Shown here: positions 7,184 to 16,352 of the stretch, in pieces
Position numbering within the stretch: the first letter of the stretch is position 1
Layout of the letters: every line of letters begins with the position of its first letter
Assembly (NCBI GenBank): GCA_017882705.1
Contig: JADGOZ010000164.1
Span: 1 to 33,596 of the forward strand
Source of the DNA: Candidatus Nanopelagicales bacterium
GTDB taxonomy: Bacteria > Actinomycetota > Actinomycetes > S36-B12 > CAIYMF01
DNA: 33,596 bases
Direction of reading: 5' to 3'
Program-made: the position numbers and the translations under genes
Notes under the pieces: generated by a model
The model's input: the letters and a program-made list of their open reading frames with translations, nothing else
Told to the model about the DNA's origin: nothing
The model's database searches: none

Positions 7184-8034
7184 GCGCGCCCCGACCCGAG
7201 CGACACGGTGTCGGCGGCCCAGGCACCGATGCGGGTGACGACGTCGGCCGCGAGCGACGCCGCGGACTCCGCGTGGCCGAAGCCGGGCTCGATCCACCCG
7301 ACGGTGCGGTCCTGCACGCCGCGCCGCGCGGCACCGGCGGCGGCCGCGGCGACGAGGGAGCGCGCGTGCTCCACCGGGAAGTACGGGTCCTGGTCTCCGT
7401 GCACGACGAGGAGCGGCAGCGGCGCGATGAGCTCGGCCGCCTCCGACGGCGAGAGCGGGTAGGGGTGCTCCCACTCGCGGTCGGTGACCCGGGTGTGGAA
7501 GCCCCACCGCAGGATGCTGCGGCCCTGCGACGTCTCGACCGCGCGGTGCAGCAGGCGCGTCGGCGGCGTGCCCTTGTAGAACCAGAACCCGGCCGCGCTC
7601 ACCGACACGACGGCCTGCGGCGTCTCGCGGTCGCGAGGTCCCGCCAGGGCGGCCTGCCGCAGCACGACCGAGCCGCCCATCGAGAACCCGACCGTGACGA
7701 CGTCGGCGGCGCCGAGCCAACGGGCCCACCCGATCGCGGCGTCGAGGTCGAGGACCTCGTCGTCGCCGAGCGTGGTGACACCGGACGACTCGCCGTGCCC
7801 GCGGCTGTCGTAGGAGACGACACCGCCGAACTCCGACAGCAGCGCAGCGATGGCCCTGTTGTCGGGGCGGCGCCAGCCGCCGGTGAACCCGTGCGCGACG
7901 ACGAAGACCAGCGGCGACGGGGCTGCAGGCGCGTCGTAGGCCACCGAGATCCGCTCGCCGTCGGCGCTCAGCACGGTGCCGGTCCGGGCCGGTGAGGGCC
8001 CTCCGGAGTGCCTGGATGACGGACGCAGATCCAC
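7180..8034 (-). CDS. Alpha/beta hydrolase
   Basis: A 284-residue alpha/beta-hydrolase fold enzyme. It shows the oxyanion block VVAHGFTGG (about residues 46-54), SYDSRGHGESSG (74-85), the nucleophile elbow GFSMGG with Ser118, HGDQDPYFP carrying the probable acid, and GFGHAE carrying the probable histidine. Substrate is unknown; esterase, lipase-like or thioesterase chemistry is possible. I chose the GTG at 8034 because the conserved fold starts soon after and the longer frame from 8124 has a shadow-like basic leader overlapping the region upstream of glnR. It is first in an operon with the MoaD-like and thioredoxin genes (4-bp overlaps) and divergent from glnR. Confidence 0.85.
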   Translation of the reverse strand: MDLRPSSRHSGGPSPARTGTVLSADGERISVAYDAPAAPSPLVFVVAHGFTGGWRRPDNRAIAALLSEFGGVVSYDSRGHGESSGVTTLGDDEVLDLDAAIGWARWLGAADVVTVGFSMGGSVVLRQAALAGPRDRETPQAVVSVSAAGFWFYKGTPPTRLLHRAVETSQGRSILRWGFHTRVTDREWEHPYPLSPSEAAELIAPLPLLVVHGDQDPYFPVEHARSLVAAAAAGAARRGVQDRTVGWIEPGFGHAESAASLAADVVTRIGAWAADTVSLGSGRA

Positions 8035-8138
8035 ATTCGCTATCCTGCCTCCTGTAGGACCCGGGCGATGACGCCTCCGGGTCCTTCCGCGCTTCCAGGG
8101 CGGTGATCCCGACCTGGAACACACACGAGGGAGGCCCC

Positions 8139-8861
8139 GTGCCGACGCTCCTGCTCCTCACGAACGCCCTGCTGCCGTCGTCCGAGGTGCTTCCCGCCCT
8201 CGGACTGCTCTCGCACCAGGTGCGGGTCCTGCCGGCGGAGGCCACCGCCCTGCTCGACGCCCCGCAGTGCGACGCGATCCTCGTGGACGGCCGGCGCGAC
8301 CTGCCGCAGGTCCGCAGCTTCACGCGCCTGCTGCGCACCACGGGCGTCGACGTCCCGGTGCTGCTGGTCACGACCGAGGGCGGCCTCGTGGGCGTCAACG
8401 CCGAGTGGGGCGTCGACGACGTCGTGCTCGACACCGCAGGTCCGGCCGAGGTGGACGCCCGACTGCGTCTCGCGGTCGGCAAGCTCGCCCGCACCGTCGA
8501 CGACGGCGTGCCGGACGAGATCCGCTCGGGCGACGTGAGCATCGACGAGGCCACCTACACCGCGCGCGTCCGCGGTCGCACGCTGGACCTGACCTTCAAG
8601 GAGTTCGAGCTGCTCAAGTTCCTCGCCCAGCACCCGGGTCGCGTCTTCTCCCGCGCCCAGCTGCTGCAGGAGGTCTGGGGCTACGACTACTTCGGCGGCA
8701 CGCGCACGGTGGACGTCCACGTCCGCCGCCTGCGCGCCAAGCTCGGGCCCGAGCACGAGTCGGTCATCGGCACCGTGCGCAACGTCGGCTACCGCTTCGT
8801 CGTGACGCCGCCGCGCGTCGACGAGTCGATCCCCGAGCTCGCCCCCGCGCCCGTCGGCTGA
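8139..8861 (+). CDS. glnR: GlnR-type orphan response regulator of nitrogen metabolism
   Basis: A 240-residue OmpR/PhoB-type regulator. The N-terminal pseudo-receiver opens [20 protein letters not shown], and Asp50 sits in [12 protein letters not shown] at the same number as in Streptomyces GlnR. In GlnR the receiver lacks a normal phosphorylation pocket and works as a constitutive homodimer, with no cognate kinase. The C-terminal winged helix (about residues 135-228) contains [30 protein letters not shown] and [14 protein letters not shown], near-identical in type to GlnR. It should control glnA, amt and nitrate/nitrite genes, none of which are in the window. GAGGGAGG lies 4 nt before the GTG at 8139, which fixes the start. 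No histidine kinase is adjacent, as expected for an orphan. Confidence 0.93.
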   Translation: MPTLLLLTNALLPSSEVLPALGLLSHQVRVLPAEATALLDAPQCDAILVDGRRDLPQVRSFTRLLRTTGVDVPVLLVTTEGGLVGVNAEWGVDDVVLDTAGPAEVDARLRLAVGKLARTVDDGVPDEIRSGDVSIDEATYTARVRGRTLDLTFKEFELLKFLAQHPGRVFSRAQLLQEVWGYDYFGGTRTVDVHVRRLRAKLGPEHESVIGTVRNVGYRFVVTPPRVDESIPELAPAPVG

Positions 8862-8881
8862 GGCGCCCGACCCGCACGGTT

Positions 8882-8887
8882 TAGGGT
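8882..8887 (+). promoter_or_regulatory. -10 box of leaderless promoter for mshD
   Basis: TAGGGT with 6 nt to the ATG of mshD at 8894, in the 32-bp gap after glnR. It suggests mshD has its own leaderless transcript besides read-through from glnR. Confidence 0.55.
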
Positions 8888-8893
8888 CGCGGC

Positions 8894-9928
8894 ATGAGCA
8901 GCGGTCCCGGCACGGAGTCCCCCCGCGTGCAGTGGGAGGTGCTGCGGCGCCTCGAGGACTCCGACGTCGCCGACGTCTCGCTGCTCGTCGAGCAGGTCAC
9001 CGAGACCGACGGCGTCCGGCCGCTCTCCGAGCACGTGATGCTGCACCTGCGCTACGGCGGCGACGTCGACGTGCGCCACGTGCTCGGTCGCGACGGCCCG
9101 AGCCTCGTCGCCTACGGCCACCTCGACGTGACCGACCAGGTCTCGGGTCCCAGCGCCGAGCTCGCCGTGGCACCGGCGTACCGCCGCCAGGGAGTGGGAC
9201 ACCGGCTCGTTCAGCACCTGCTCGAGGAGAGCCCTGACGCGCGCCTGCGGCTGTGGTCGCACGGCGAGCAGAGCGGAGCAGCGCCGCTGGCCGCCTCGCT
9301 CGGCTTCCGCCGCTCGCGCACCCTGCTCCGACTGCGCCGGTCGCTGTACGCCGCGCTGCCGGATCCTGTCTGGCCGGACGGCGTACGCCTGCGCTCCTTC
9401 CTCCCCGGGCTCGACGACGAGGAGTGGGTGGCGCTCAACGCCGCAGCTTTCGTCGACCTCCCCGACCAGGGCGGCTGGACGCTGCACGACCTGCACCTGC
9501 GGATGCGCGAGCCCTGGTTCGACCCGGAGGGGTTCCTCGTGGCCGAGGAGACCGGTCCGGACGGCGACCGGATGGTCGGCTTCCACTGGACCAAGGTTCA
9601 CGGCGCCGGCGAGGACCGCCACGAGCACGACGACGAGCACGACGAGCCGCACGAGCACGAGGGCTCGGAGGAGCCGCATGCGCACGCGCATCACCACGGC
9701 CACGGTCACGAGCCGATCGGCGAGGTCTACGTCGTCGGCATCGACCCCGCGGCGCAGGGTCGCGGCCTCGGCCGCGCCCTCACCCTCGCCGGCCTTCACC
9801 ACCTCAAGGCCCGCGGCCTGCGCGACGCGATGCTCTACGTCGACGCCGAGAACACCTCCGCGATCGCCCTCTACACCAGCCTGGGCTTCACGACCTGGGA
9901 CGTCGACGTGGAGTTCAGCGCTCCTTGA
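8894..9928 (+). CDS. mshD: Mycothiol synthase with His-rich insertion
   Basis: Acetyl-CoA:Cys-GlcN-Ins acetyltransferase, the last step in making mycothiol, the main low-molecular-weight thiol of actinobacteria. It has two GNAT domains: the N-terminal one with [19 protein letters not shown] (about residues 97-115) and the active C-terminal one with [20 protein letters not shown] and the conserved [21 protein letters not shown]. Length 344 residues exceeds the usual 300-320. The excess is a Asp/Glu/His-rich insert at residues 236-272, between WTKV and PIGEVYVVG, containing 13 histidines in 37 residues. The insert is in frame and both flanks are standard MshD. The start is set by the TAGGGT box 6 nt upstream. 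It lies next to glnR as in other actinomycetes. Confidence 0.95.
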   Translation: MSSGPGTESPRVQWEVLRRLEDSDVADVSLLVEQVTETDGVRPLSEHVMLHLRYGGDVDVRHVLGRDGPSLVAYGHLDVTDQVSGPSAELAVAPAYRRQGVGHRLVQHLLEESPDARLRLWSHGEQSGAAPLAASLGFRRSRTLLRLRRSLYAALPDPVWPDGVRLRSFLPGLDDEEWVALNAAAFVDLPDQGGWTLHDLHLRMREPWFDPEGFLVAEETGPDGDRMVGFHWTKVHGAGEDRHEHDDEHDEPHEHEGSEEPHAHAHHHGHGHEPIGEVYVVGIDPAAQGRGLGRALTLAGLHHLKARGLRDAMLYVDAENTSAIALYTSLGFTTWDVDVEFSAP

Positions 9929-9977
9929 GCGGACCGAGTCGGGGCGAGACGCTCCCGGGTCTGGCAAGGTTGAGCCC

Positions 9978-12137
9978 ATGACCACGGAGGTGTCCTCGCC
10001 CGGCGACGCCGCCGCGGCCGGTGCGCAGGACGACGCGACCAGCCCGAGCGGGCTCCTGCCCGTCCCGGACCCCCTGCCCGAGGACCGCTTCCTCGACCGC
10101 GAGCTGTCCTGGCTGGCATTCAACGAGCGCGTGCTCGAGCTCGCCGAGGACCGTGACCAGCCCCTCCTCGAGCGCTCGAAGTTCCTCGCGATCTTCGCCA
10201 GCAACCTCGACGAGTTCTTCATGGTCCGCGTCGCCGGCCTCAAGCGGCGCATCGCGACCGGGATCGCCGTACGCGCCGCCAGCGGGCTCATGCCGCGCGA
10301 GGTGCTCGAGGGCATCTACACACGCAGCTCGGAGCTCATGCAGCGCCAGGGTGCCGTCTTCCACGGCGAGATCCTTCCGGCGCTCGAGGCCCAGGACATC
10401 CACCTGCTGCGCTGGGAGGAGGCCTCGACCGCCGAGCGCGACCAGCTGAGCCACTTCTTCCGCACCAAGGTCTTCCCGGTCCTGACGCCGCTCGCGGTCG
10501 ACCCGGCTCACCCGTTCCCCTACATCAGCGGGCTGTCGCTCAACCTCGCCGTGGTCGTGCGCAACCCGAGCAGCGGCACCGAGCTCTTCGCGCGCGTCAA
10601 GGTGCCTCCGATCCTCCAGCGCCTCGTGTCCGTCGGCCCGCAGCGGTTCGTCCCGCTCGAGGACGTCATCGCCGCCCACCTCAGCGACCTCTTCCCGGGC
10701 ATGGACATCCTCCAGCACCACGCGTTCCGCGTGACCCGCAACGAGGACCTCGAGGTCGAGGAGGACGACGCGGAGAACCTCCTGCTGGCGCTCGAGCGCG
10801 AGCTCATGCGCCGCCGGTTCGGGCCGCCGGTGCGGCTCGAGGTCGAGCAGACCATCGACCCGCACGTCCTGGACCTGCTCGTCCGCGAGCTCGGCATCGG
10901 CAGCGAGGAGGTCGTACGCATCCCCGGCCTCCTCGACCTCACGGCGCTCTGGGCGTTCGACCGCATGCCGCGCGACGACCTCAAGCTCCCGGCGTTCCTG
11001 CCGCGCACGAGCCGCGACCTCTCCGACGTCGAGACCTCGTCGCCGCCCGACGTCCTCGAGTCGATGCGCGACCACGAGGTCCTGCTGCACCACCCCTACG
11101 ACGCGTTCTCGACGAGCGTGCAGCGCTTCCTCGAGCAGGCCGCGACCGACCCGAAGGTCCTCGCGATCAAGCAGACGCTCTACCGCACGAGCGGCGACTC
11201 CCCCATCGTCGACGCACTCGTCGCGGCGGCGGAGCAGGGCAAGCAGGTCCTCGCGATCGTCGAGATCAAGGCCCGCTTCGACGAGCAGGCCAACATCGAC
11301 TGGGCGCGCAAGCTCGAGGAGGCCGGCTGCCACGTGGTCTACGGCCTCGTCGGCCTCAAGACCCACTGCAAGCTCTCGATGGTCGTGCGCGACGACGGCG
11401 ACCGGCTGCGCCGCTACGTCCACCTCGGCACCGGCAACTACCACCCCAAGACCGCGCGGCTCTACGAGGACGTCGGTCTGCTGACCACCGACGAGGAGGT
11501 CGGTGACGACGTCGCCCGCCTGTTCAACGTGCTCTCGGGCTACTCGATGGAGACGGAGTACAACCGCCTGCTCGTCGCACCGCACTCGGTGCGCTCCGGG
11601 CTGGTCGAGCGGATCGAGCGGGAGGTCGAGAACCACCGCCGAGGCATCCCCGCGCGCGTGCGGATCAAGTGCAACTCCATCGTCGACGAGGCAACGATCG
11701 ACGCGCTCTACCGCGCGTCGCAGGCGGGCCTGCCGATCGACGTCTGGGTCAGGGGCATCTGCGCCCTGCGCCCGGGGGTGCCCGACATGTCCGAGACGAT
11801 CCGGGTCCGCAGCGTCCTGGGCCGGTTCCTCGAGCACTCGCGGCTCTTCGAGTTCGCGAACGGCGGCGAGCCGGAGCTGTGGTTCGGGTCGGCCGACCTC
11901 ATGCACCGCAACCTGGACCGGCGTATCGAGGTCCTCGCGCGACTCGGGTCCGCGGCGCACACCGCGCACCTGGGGGCGCTCTTCGACCTCGCCTTCGACC
12001 CGGGCACCAGCACCTGGCACCTCGGGCCAGACGGTCGGTGGGCCCGTGTCCACCTCGCCGCCGACGGCACGCCGCTCGCCGACCTCCAGGCCACGCTCAT
12101 CGCTCGTCAGACGCGGCGGTCGAGCGCGGCGTCATGA
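9978..12137 (+). CDS. ppk1: Polyphosphate kinase 1
   Basis: Reversibly polymerises the gamma-phosphate of ATP into inorganic polyphosphate. The 719-residue protein has the N-terminal [18 protein letters not shown] and [17 protein letters not shown] blocks. The two phospholipase-D-like catalytic regions follow: [12 protein letters not shown] (His463, equivalent to the autophosphorylated histidine of E. coli Ppk) and [11 protein letters not shown] (His620). [20 protein letters not shown] and [17 protein letters not shown] lie between. I chose the ATG at 9978 because of the CAAGGT hexamer 7 nt upstream and the short, family-like N-terminus; longer frames run into mshD. The stop overlaps the CHAD gene by 4 bp. 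Confidence 0.97.
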   Translation: MTTEVSSPGDAAAAGAQDDATSPSGLLPVPDPLPEDRFLDRELSWLAFNERVLELAEDRDQPLLERSKFLAIFASNLDEFFMVRVAGLKRRIATGIAVRAASGLMPREVLEGIYTRSSELMQRQGAVFHGEILPALEAQDIHLLRWEEASTAERDQLSHFFRTKVFPVLTPLAVDPAHPFPYISGLSLNLAVVVRNPSSGTELFARVKVPPILQRLVSVGPQRFVPLEDVIAAHLSDLFPGMDILQHHAFRVTRNEDLEVEEDDAENLLLALERELMRRRFGPPVRLEVEQTIDPHVLDLLVRELGIGSEEVVRIPGLLDLTALWAFDRMPRDDLKLPAFLPRTSRDLSDVETSSPPDVLESMRDHEVLLHHPYDAFSTSVQRFLEQAATDPKVLAIKQTLYRTSGDSPIVDALVAAAEQGKQVLAIVEIKARFDEQANIDWARKLEEAGCHVVYGLVGLKTHCKLSMVVRDDGDRLRRYVHLGTGNYHPKTARLYEDVGLLTTDEEVGDDVARLFNVLSGYSMETEYNRLLVAPHSVRSGLVERIEREVENHRRGIPARVRIKCNSIVDEATIDALYRASQAGLPIDVWVRGICALRPGVPDMSETIRVRSVLGRFLEHSRLFEFANGGEPELWFGSADLMHRNLDRRIEVLARLGSAAHTAHLGALFDLAFDPGTSTWHLGPDGRWARVHLAADGTPLADLQATLIARQTRRSSAAS

Positions 12138-13096
12138 CGCCGACGTCGGGCGACGAGGGGACCGGGACTGCTCGTGTCCCGGTCGACCCTGACCTCACCT
12201 CCCCCCCGCCAACCCCGGTGAGCCGCGACTCGACCGCGGGCGTGGCCGTCATGGCGCACCTGCGCCGCCAGACGGGCGCCTTGCTCGCCGCCGACGCCGG
12301 CCTCGACACCGACGCCCCCGGCTCGGTGCACGCGGCCCGCGTGGCAGCGCGCCGGCTGCGCTCCGGGCTCCGGGTCTACGGCGACCTGCTGCGCGACGAC
12401 GTCGCGGCGCAGCTGCGGCCCGAGCTCGCCTGGTACGCCGGTGCGCTCTCCCCGGTCCGCGACCTCGAGGTCTTCGCCGCCTCCCTCGCCGACGCCACCG
12501 ACGACGTCCACGGGTTCGGTGACGCCCTGCTCCCCTGGGTCCACCGCCGCCAGGGTCTCGCGCAGGCGGCCGCGCTGGACGCGGCCCGCTCCCCCCGCGC
12601 CGGTGCCCTGCGCCGCTCCCTCGTCTCGGTCGCGCGAGCCCCCTCCTTCACCGCGGAGGCGGCTCGCAGGGCGCCCAAGGTCCTCGCCCCGCGCGTGCTG
12701 CGCGCCGACGAGCGCGCTGCCCGCCTGCTCGAGCAGCTGCGACCGGCCGACGACTCCGACTCCTGGCACGCCGCCCGCATCACCGCGAAGCGCGCGCGCT
12801 ACGCCGCCGAGGTGGGCGCGCCGGTCCTCGGCATGGCGTGCGACGCGCTCGCCCGGCTCTGGTCGACGCTGACCGAGCCGTTGGGCGACGCCCAGGACGC
12901 CGTGATCCAGCGCGCCCTCGTGCTCGACCGGGTCGACGACTCCTCCGTGCCGCTGTCGGCGGGCGAGGCCTTCGTGTGCGGGGTCTACGTCGCGTCCACC
13001 CACGACCGCGAGGTCGCCTGCCACCGCCGCGCCCGTGAGGTGTGGAGGGCGTCGCGCGACGAGCACAAGCGGCTGCGCAAGGCACTGGGGAGGTAG
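12134..13096 (+). CDS. CHAD-domain (polyphosphate-binding) protein
   Basis: A 320-residue CHAD protein. CHAD is an all-helical domain with conserved histidines and many basic residues that binds polyphosphate; it is often encoded beside ppk or fused to triphosphate tunnel domains. Two internal halves are visible, each with the signature helix: [18 protein letters not shown] (about residues 58-75) and [16 protein letters not shown] (about 210-225). After ~40 Pro/Thr-rich N-terminal residues the rest is Arg/Ala-rich helix. ATG at 12134 overlaps the ppk1 stop (ATGA), so the two are coupled. It probably brings polyphosphate granule association or directs Ppk product; that is inference. Confidence 0.92.
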   Translation: MTPTSGDEGTGTARVPVDPDLTSPPPTPVSRDSTAGVAVMAHLRRQTGALLAADAGLDTDAPGSVHAARVAARRLRSGLRVYGDLLRDDVAAQLRPELAWYAGALSPVRDLEVFAASLADATDDVHGFGDALLPWVHRRQGLAQAAALDAARSPRAGALRRSLVSVARAPSFTAEAARRAPKVLAPRVLRADERAARLLEQLRPADDSDSWHAARITAKRARYAAEVGAPVLGMACDALARLWSTLTEPLGDAQDAVIQRALVLDRVDDSSVPLSAGEAFVCGVYVASTHDREVACHRRAREVWRASRDEHKRLRKALGR

Positions 13097-13099
13097 CGC

Positions 13100-14020
13100 G
13101 TGCCCCCGCTGATCGAGGCCGCCGGCGTCGTGCTCGTCCGCCCGGCCGAGCACGGGCCCGAGGTCGCCGTGGTGCACCGGCCGCACCGGTCGGACTGGTC
13201 GCTGCCCAAGGGCAAGCTCGAGGCAGGCGAGCGCCACGACGTGGCTGCGGTGCGCGAGACCTTCGAGGAGACCGGCGTCCGTTGCATCCTCGGGCCGTCC
13301 CTCGGTCACCGCCGCTACGAGGTCGAGGGGGCACCCAAACGGGTGCGCTACTGGCGCGCGACCGTCCACGACAGCGTGCTGCGCGACGCCGACGCCGAGA
13401 TCGACGAGGTGCGCTGGCTGCGGCGCAAGGCGGCGAAGGAGCTGCTCAGCTACGACGACGACCGTCAGCTGGTCGACGTCGCCCTCGCGCTCCCCGACAC
13501 CCGTGCCACGATCGTGCTGCGCCACGCGGAGGCCATGAAACGCCTCACGTGGCAGGAGTCGGGCGACCCGCTCGCCGACACCGACTCGGTGCGGCCGCTC
13601 AACGACGCCGGGGTCCGCCACGCCTACGACCTCGTCGACATCCTCGCGGCGTACGGGCCGCGGTTCGTCGTGTCCTCGGACGCGCGACGGTGCCGCGCCA
13701 CGGTCGAGCCCTACGCCTCGCACTCGCACCTGAGCATGCACCTCGAGCACGCACTGAGCGAGGAGGGGTGCGAGGACGACCCGGCCGCCACGACCGCCGT
13801 CGTCACCGCGCTCCTCGGGATCGACGACCCGGCGGTGTGGTGCACGCACCGTCCCGTGCTCCCGACCGTGCTGGCGGCGGTCGCCGCCGGGCTCGGGGTC
13901 GACCTCGCCCGGTCCCCGTTCGCCGGCGGGCTCGACCCACGGCTGCACCCGGGCGCCGCGATCGTGCTGCACCGCGACGGGGCCGGGGTCCTCGTGGCGG
14001 TCGACCGCGTCGACGCCTGA
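13100..14020 (+). CDS. mutT1: Nudix hydrolase fused to histidine phosphatase (MutT1-like)
   Basis: A 306-residue two-domain enzyme. The N-terminal Nudix domain has LPKGKLEAGE and the box G38-x5-E44-x7-R52-E-T-F-E-E-T-G59, with Thr at one usually hydrophobic position. The C-terminal half is a histidine-phosphatase domain beginning TIVLRHAEAMKR (His142), with the second basic block SSDARRCRATVEPY. This architecture matches mycobacterial MutT1, which cleans 8-oxo-(d)GTP and dinucleoside polyphosphates. The GTG start at 13100 is 3 bp after the CHAD stop, so it is the third gene of the ppk1 operon. Phosphate-metabolism context also allows a diadenosine-polyphosphate or polyphosphate-related role. 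Confidence 0.9.
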   Translation: MPPLIEAAGVVLVRPAEHGPEVAVVHRPHRSDWSLPKGKLEAGERHDVAAVRETFEETGVRCILGPSLGHRRYEVEGAPKRVRYWRATVHDSVLRDADAEIDEVRWLRRKAAKELLSYDDDRQLVDVALALPDTRATIVLRHAEAMKRLTWQESGDPLADTDSVRPLNDAGVRHAYDLVDILAAYGPRFVVSSDARRCRATVEPYASHSHLSMHLEHALSEEGCEDDPAATTAVVTALLGIDDPAVWCTHRPVLPTVLAAVAAGLGVDLARSPFAGGLDPRLHPGAAIVLHRDGAGVLVAVDRVDA

Positions 14021-14094
14021 CCCGACAGCCGGCAGGCGTCGCGTCCAGCGCGTTCTCGCCATCGCCGCGTCTACGCCCCATCTGTACGGCTGTC

Positions 14095-14149
14095 GTTCAC
14101 CCGTCGTTCACGTCCGTCCCCCGGGCCGGTCAACCCGCCTTCCTAACGT
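14095..14149 (+). promoter_or_regulatory. PHO box array and -10 of the pstS promoter
   Basis: GTTCACCCGTC at 14095 and GTTCACGTCCG at 14106 are adjacent 11-nt direct-repeat units, the arrangement bound by PhoP in Streptomyces. A further unit-like GGTCAACCCGC starts at 14128, in phase (22 nt after the second), with a poor unit between. TAACGT (14144-14149) is a candidate -10, so the array covers the -35 region, as expected for activation under phosphate starvation. The remaining 40 nt to the GTG of pstS hold the Shine-Dalgarno. Confidence 0.75.
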
Positions 14150-14189
14150 CGGGGACGTCAGCACGTCACTTACCTCCTGGAGGACCAGG

Positions 14190-15281
14190 GTGAACATCAC
14201 GGGGAAGACGGCCTTCGCAGCCGTCGCCATCACCGCCGCGCTCGCGCTCGCCGCCTGCGGCTCGGACGGCGGCTCGTCCGCCGGGACGTCCGCCAGCGGC
14301 TCGAGCAGCACCAACTGCGTCAGCGGCTCGATCAAGGCCTCCGGCTCCACCGCGCAGAAGAACGCGATGGCCGAGTGGATCAACAGCTACCAGAAGTCGT
14401 GCAACGGCGCGACGATCGACTACCAGGCCAACGGCTCCGGCGCCGGCATCAAGGACTTCATCAACAAGCAGACCGCCTTCGCCGGCTCGGACTCCGCGCT
14501 CAAGGACCAGGACAAGACCGACGCCGACGCGCGCTGCGCGGCCGGCCCCGCCATCGACCTCCCCATGGTGGGCGGCGCGATCGTGGCGGCCTACAACGTC
14601 TCGGGCGTCGACAAGCTCGTGCTCACCCCGGAGATCCTCTCGGGCATCTTCTCGAACACGATCACCAAGTGGAACGACCCGAAGATCGCCGCGGCGAACT
14701 CCGGCGTGACGCTCCCCGACGCGACGATCGCGCAGTTCCACCGCAGCGACTCGTCCGGCACCACCGACAACTGGACGAAGTACCTCGCCGCGGCCGGCGG
14801 CTCGGCGTGGACCTTCGACCACGCGAAGGACTGGAAGGCCCCGGGCGGCCAGGGAGCCAAGGGCAACGACGGCGTCGGTGCGGCGATCAAGTCCACCCCG
14901 AACTCCATCGGCTACGTCGAGCTCTCGTTCGCTCTGAACAACAAGCTCGCCACCGCCTGGGTCGACAACGGCGCCGGCGCCATCGAGCCGACGTCGGCGA
15001 ACGCCGCGAAGACCATCGCCGCCGCGACGGTCGGCGGCTCGGGCAACGACATCGTCCTGACGCTCGACTACAAGACGACCACGGGCTACCCGGCCGTCCT
15101 CGTCACCTACGAGATCACCTGCGAGAAGGGCGGCGACGCCGCTCTCGTCCCGCTGACCAAGTCGTTCCTCACCTACACGGCGAGCGACGCGGCGCAGGCC
15201 ACCCTCAGCACCACCGGCTACGTCCCCATCACCGGCGACGTGCTCACCAAGGTCCGCGCCTCGGTGGCGTCGATCTCGTAA
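14190..15281 (+). CDS. pstS: Phosphate ABC transporter substrate-binding lipoprotein
   Basis: Extracytoplasmic high-affinity phosphate receptor of the PstSCAB importer. It has a signal peptide with lipobox LALAAC (Cys23), then a Ser/Gly-rich linker (residues 24-45). The mature domain contains ASGSTAQKNAM, NGSGAGIKDF, FAGSDSALKD and HRSDSSGTTDNWTKYL, the loops whose Ser/Thr/Asp residues bind phosphate. Length 363 is normal. GGAGGA precedes the GTG at 14190. It is first in the pst cluster and behind the PHO-box array. A strong hairpin follows the stop, which may give pstS mRNA in excess over the permease genes. Confidence 0.97.
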   Translation: MNITGKTAFAAVAITAALALAACGSDGGSSAGTSASGSSSTNCVSGSIKASGSTAQKNAMAEWINSYQKSCNGATIDYQANGSGAGIKDFINKQTAFAGSDSALKDQDKTDADARCAAGPAIDLPMVGGAIVAAYNVSGVDKLVLTPEILSGIFSNTITKWNDPKIAAANSGVTLPDATIAQFHRSDSSGTTDNWTKYLAAAGGSAWTFDHAKDWKAPGGQGAKGNDGVGAAIKSTPNSIGYVELSFALNNKLATAWVDNGAGAIEPTSANAAKTIAAATVGGSGNDIVLTLDYKTTTGYPAVLVTYEITCEKGGDAALVPLTKSFLTYTASDAAQATLSTTGYVPITGDVLTKVRASVASIS

Positions 15282-15290
15282 CGCTAGTGT

Positions 15291-15328
15291 CTGCAGGGGT
15301 GGTGGGACTCGTCCTGCCACCCCTGCAG
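15291..15328 (+). terminator. Intra-operon hairpin between pstS and pstC
   Basis: Perfect 12-bp inverted repeat CTGCAGGGGTGG / CCACCCCTGCAG with a 14-nt loop, 9 nt after the pstS stop and 31 nt before pstC. There is no T-run. It may be an attenuating terminator or a 3'-end stabiliser that raises binding-protein over permease levels; which one is not determinable here. Confidence 0.7.
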
Positions 15329-15359
15329 CCGCTCCCGACCCACCCGGTGGACTGAGCAG

Positions 15360-16352
15360 ATGAGCACCACCCTCGAGCCCCCGGGCGCTGCGGCGCCCGC
15401 CACCGGCACGCCCGACATCCGGGGCGCCGCGGTCCGCCGCGGCGACCGTGTCTTCGTCGGTCTCTCGCGCGGCGCCGGCATCCTCATCCTGGTCACGATG
15501 GCGGCGATCGCCGTCTTCCTGATCTGGAAGTCGATCCCGTCGCTGCAGGCCAACACCGCCAACTTCTTCACCACGAGCGAGTGGTCCCCGGACGCGAAGC
15601 CCGTCGTCTTCGGCATCGCGGCACTGCTCTTCGGCACGCTGATGACCGCGCTCATCGCGATGCTGCTCGCCGTCCCCGTCGGCATCGGGATCGCGCTGTT
15701 CATCGCGCACTACGCGTCGCGCCGGCTGGCCTCGACCCTCGGCTTCGTGACCGACCTGCTCGCCGCCGTGCCCTCGATCATCTTCGGCATGTGGGGCATC
15801 CAGTTCCTGACCCCGCAGCTGCAGGGCTTCCTGCAGTGGCTCACCACCTACTTCGGCTGGATCCCGATCTTCCAGAACGACCTCGGCATCTACACCCGGT
15901 CGATCCTCATCGCCGGCATCGTCCTCGCGATCATGGTGCTGCCGACCATCTCCGCGATCAGCCGCGAGGTCTTCGTCCAGACTCCGCGCACCCACATCGA
16001 GGCCGCGCTCGCCCTCGGCGCCACGCGCTGGGAGATGGTGCGGATGGCGATCTTCCCGTTCGCACGTCCCGGCATGATCTCCGCGTCGATGCTCGGCCTC
16101 GGCCGTGCCCTCGGCGAGACGATCGCCGTGGCCCTCCTGCTGAGCGCCACCTACGAGATCAACTGGCACATCACCGAGCCGGGCGGCATCACGTTCGCCG
16201 CCAACATCGCGCTCAAGTGGAACGAGGCGGGCACGATCGGGCTCTCCGCCCTCGTCGCCAGCGGTCTCGTGCTCTTCGTCATCACCCTCGCGGTCAACAT
16301 GGGCGCCCGCCTGATCATCGCGCGGCGCTCCGAGTTCTCGGGGGCCAACTGA
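15360..16352 (+). CDS. pstC: Phosphate ABC transporter permease PstC
   Basis: Inner-membrane permease of the phosphate importer, 330 residues. It has a hydrophobic N-terminal helix (ILILVTMAAIAVFLIWKS), then a long periplasmic-type segment ending in FFTTSEWSPDAKPVVFG, and at least five more membrane segments. The binding-protein-dependent transport signature is present (EAALALGATRWEMVRMAIFP, about residues 212-231), with the coupling loop that contacts PstB. FVTDLLAAVPSIIFGMWGIQ is typical of PstC. Its stop overlaps the pstA start by one base (TGATG). Confidence 0.96.
   Translation: MSTTLEPPGAAAPATGTPDIRGAAVRRGDRVFVGLSRGAGILILVTMAAIAVFLIWKSIPSLQANTANFFTTSEWSPDAKPVVFGIAALLFGTLMTALIAMLLAVPVGIGIALFIAHYASRRLASTLGFVTDLLAAVPSIIFGMWGIQFLTPQLQGFLQWLTTYFGWIPIFQNDLGIYTRSILIAGIVLAIMVLPTISAISREVFVQTPRTHIEAALALGATRWEMVRMAIFPFARPGMISASMLGLGRALGETIAVALLLSATYEINWHITEPGGITFAANIALKWNEAGTIGLSALVASGLVLFVITLAVNMGARLIIARRSEFSGAN

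Noticed and set aside
9599..9709. Frameshift or assembly error as cause of the MshD His-rich block
   Set aside because: Reading frame and family motifs are intact on both sides, codons are mixed (CAC and CAT), and the insert is not a simple repeat.
9915..12053. A 712-codon open frame antisense to ppk1
   Set aside because: The + strand frame is unmistakable Ppk1. The antisense frame is rich in Asp/Glu/Arg/Val/His with no motif, as expected from high third-position GC.
12107..16169. Two long antisense frames (12107-14062 and 14166-16169, minus)
   Set aside because: They run opposite CHAD, mutT1, pstS and pstC, all well supported. Composition is that of GC-rich shadow frames and no domain is visible.
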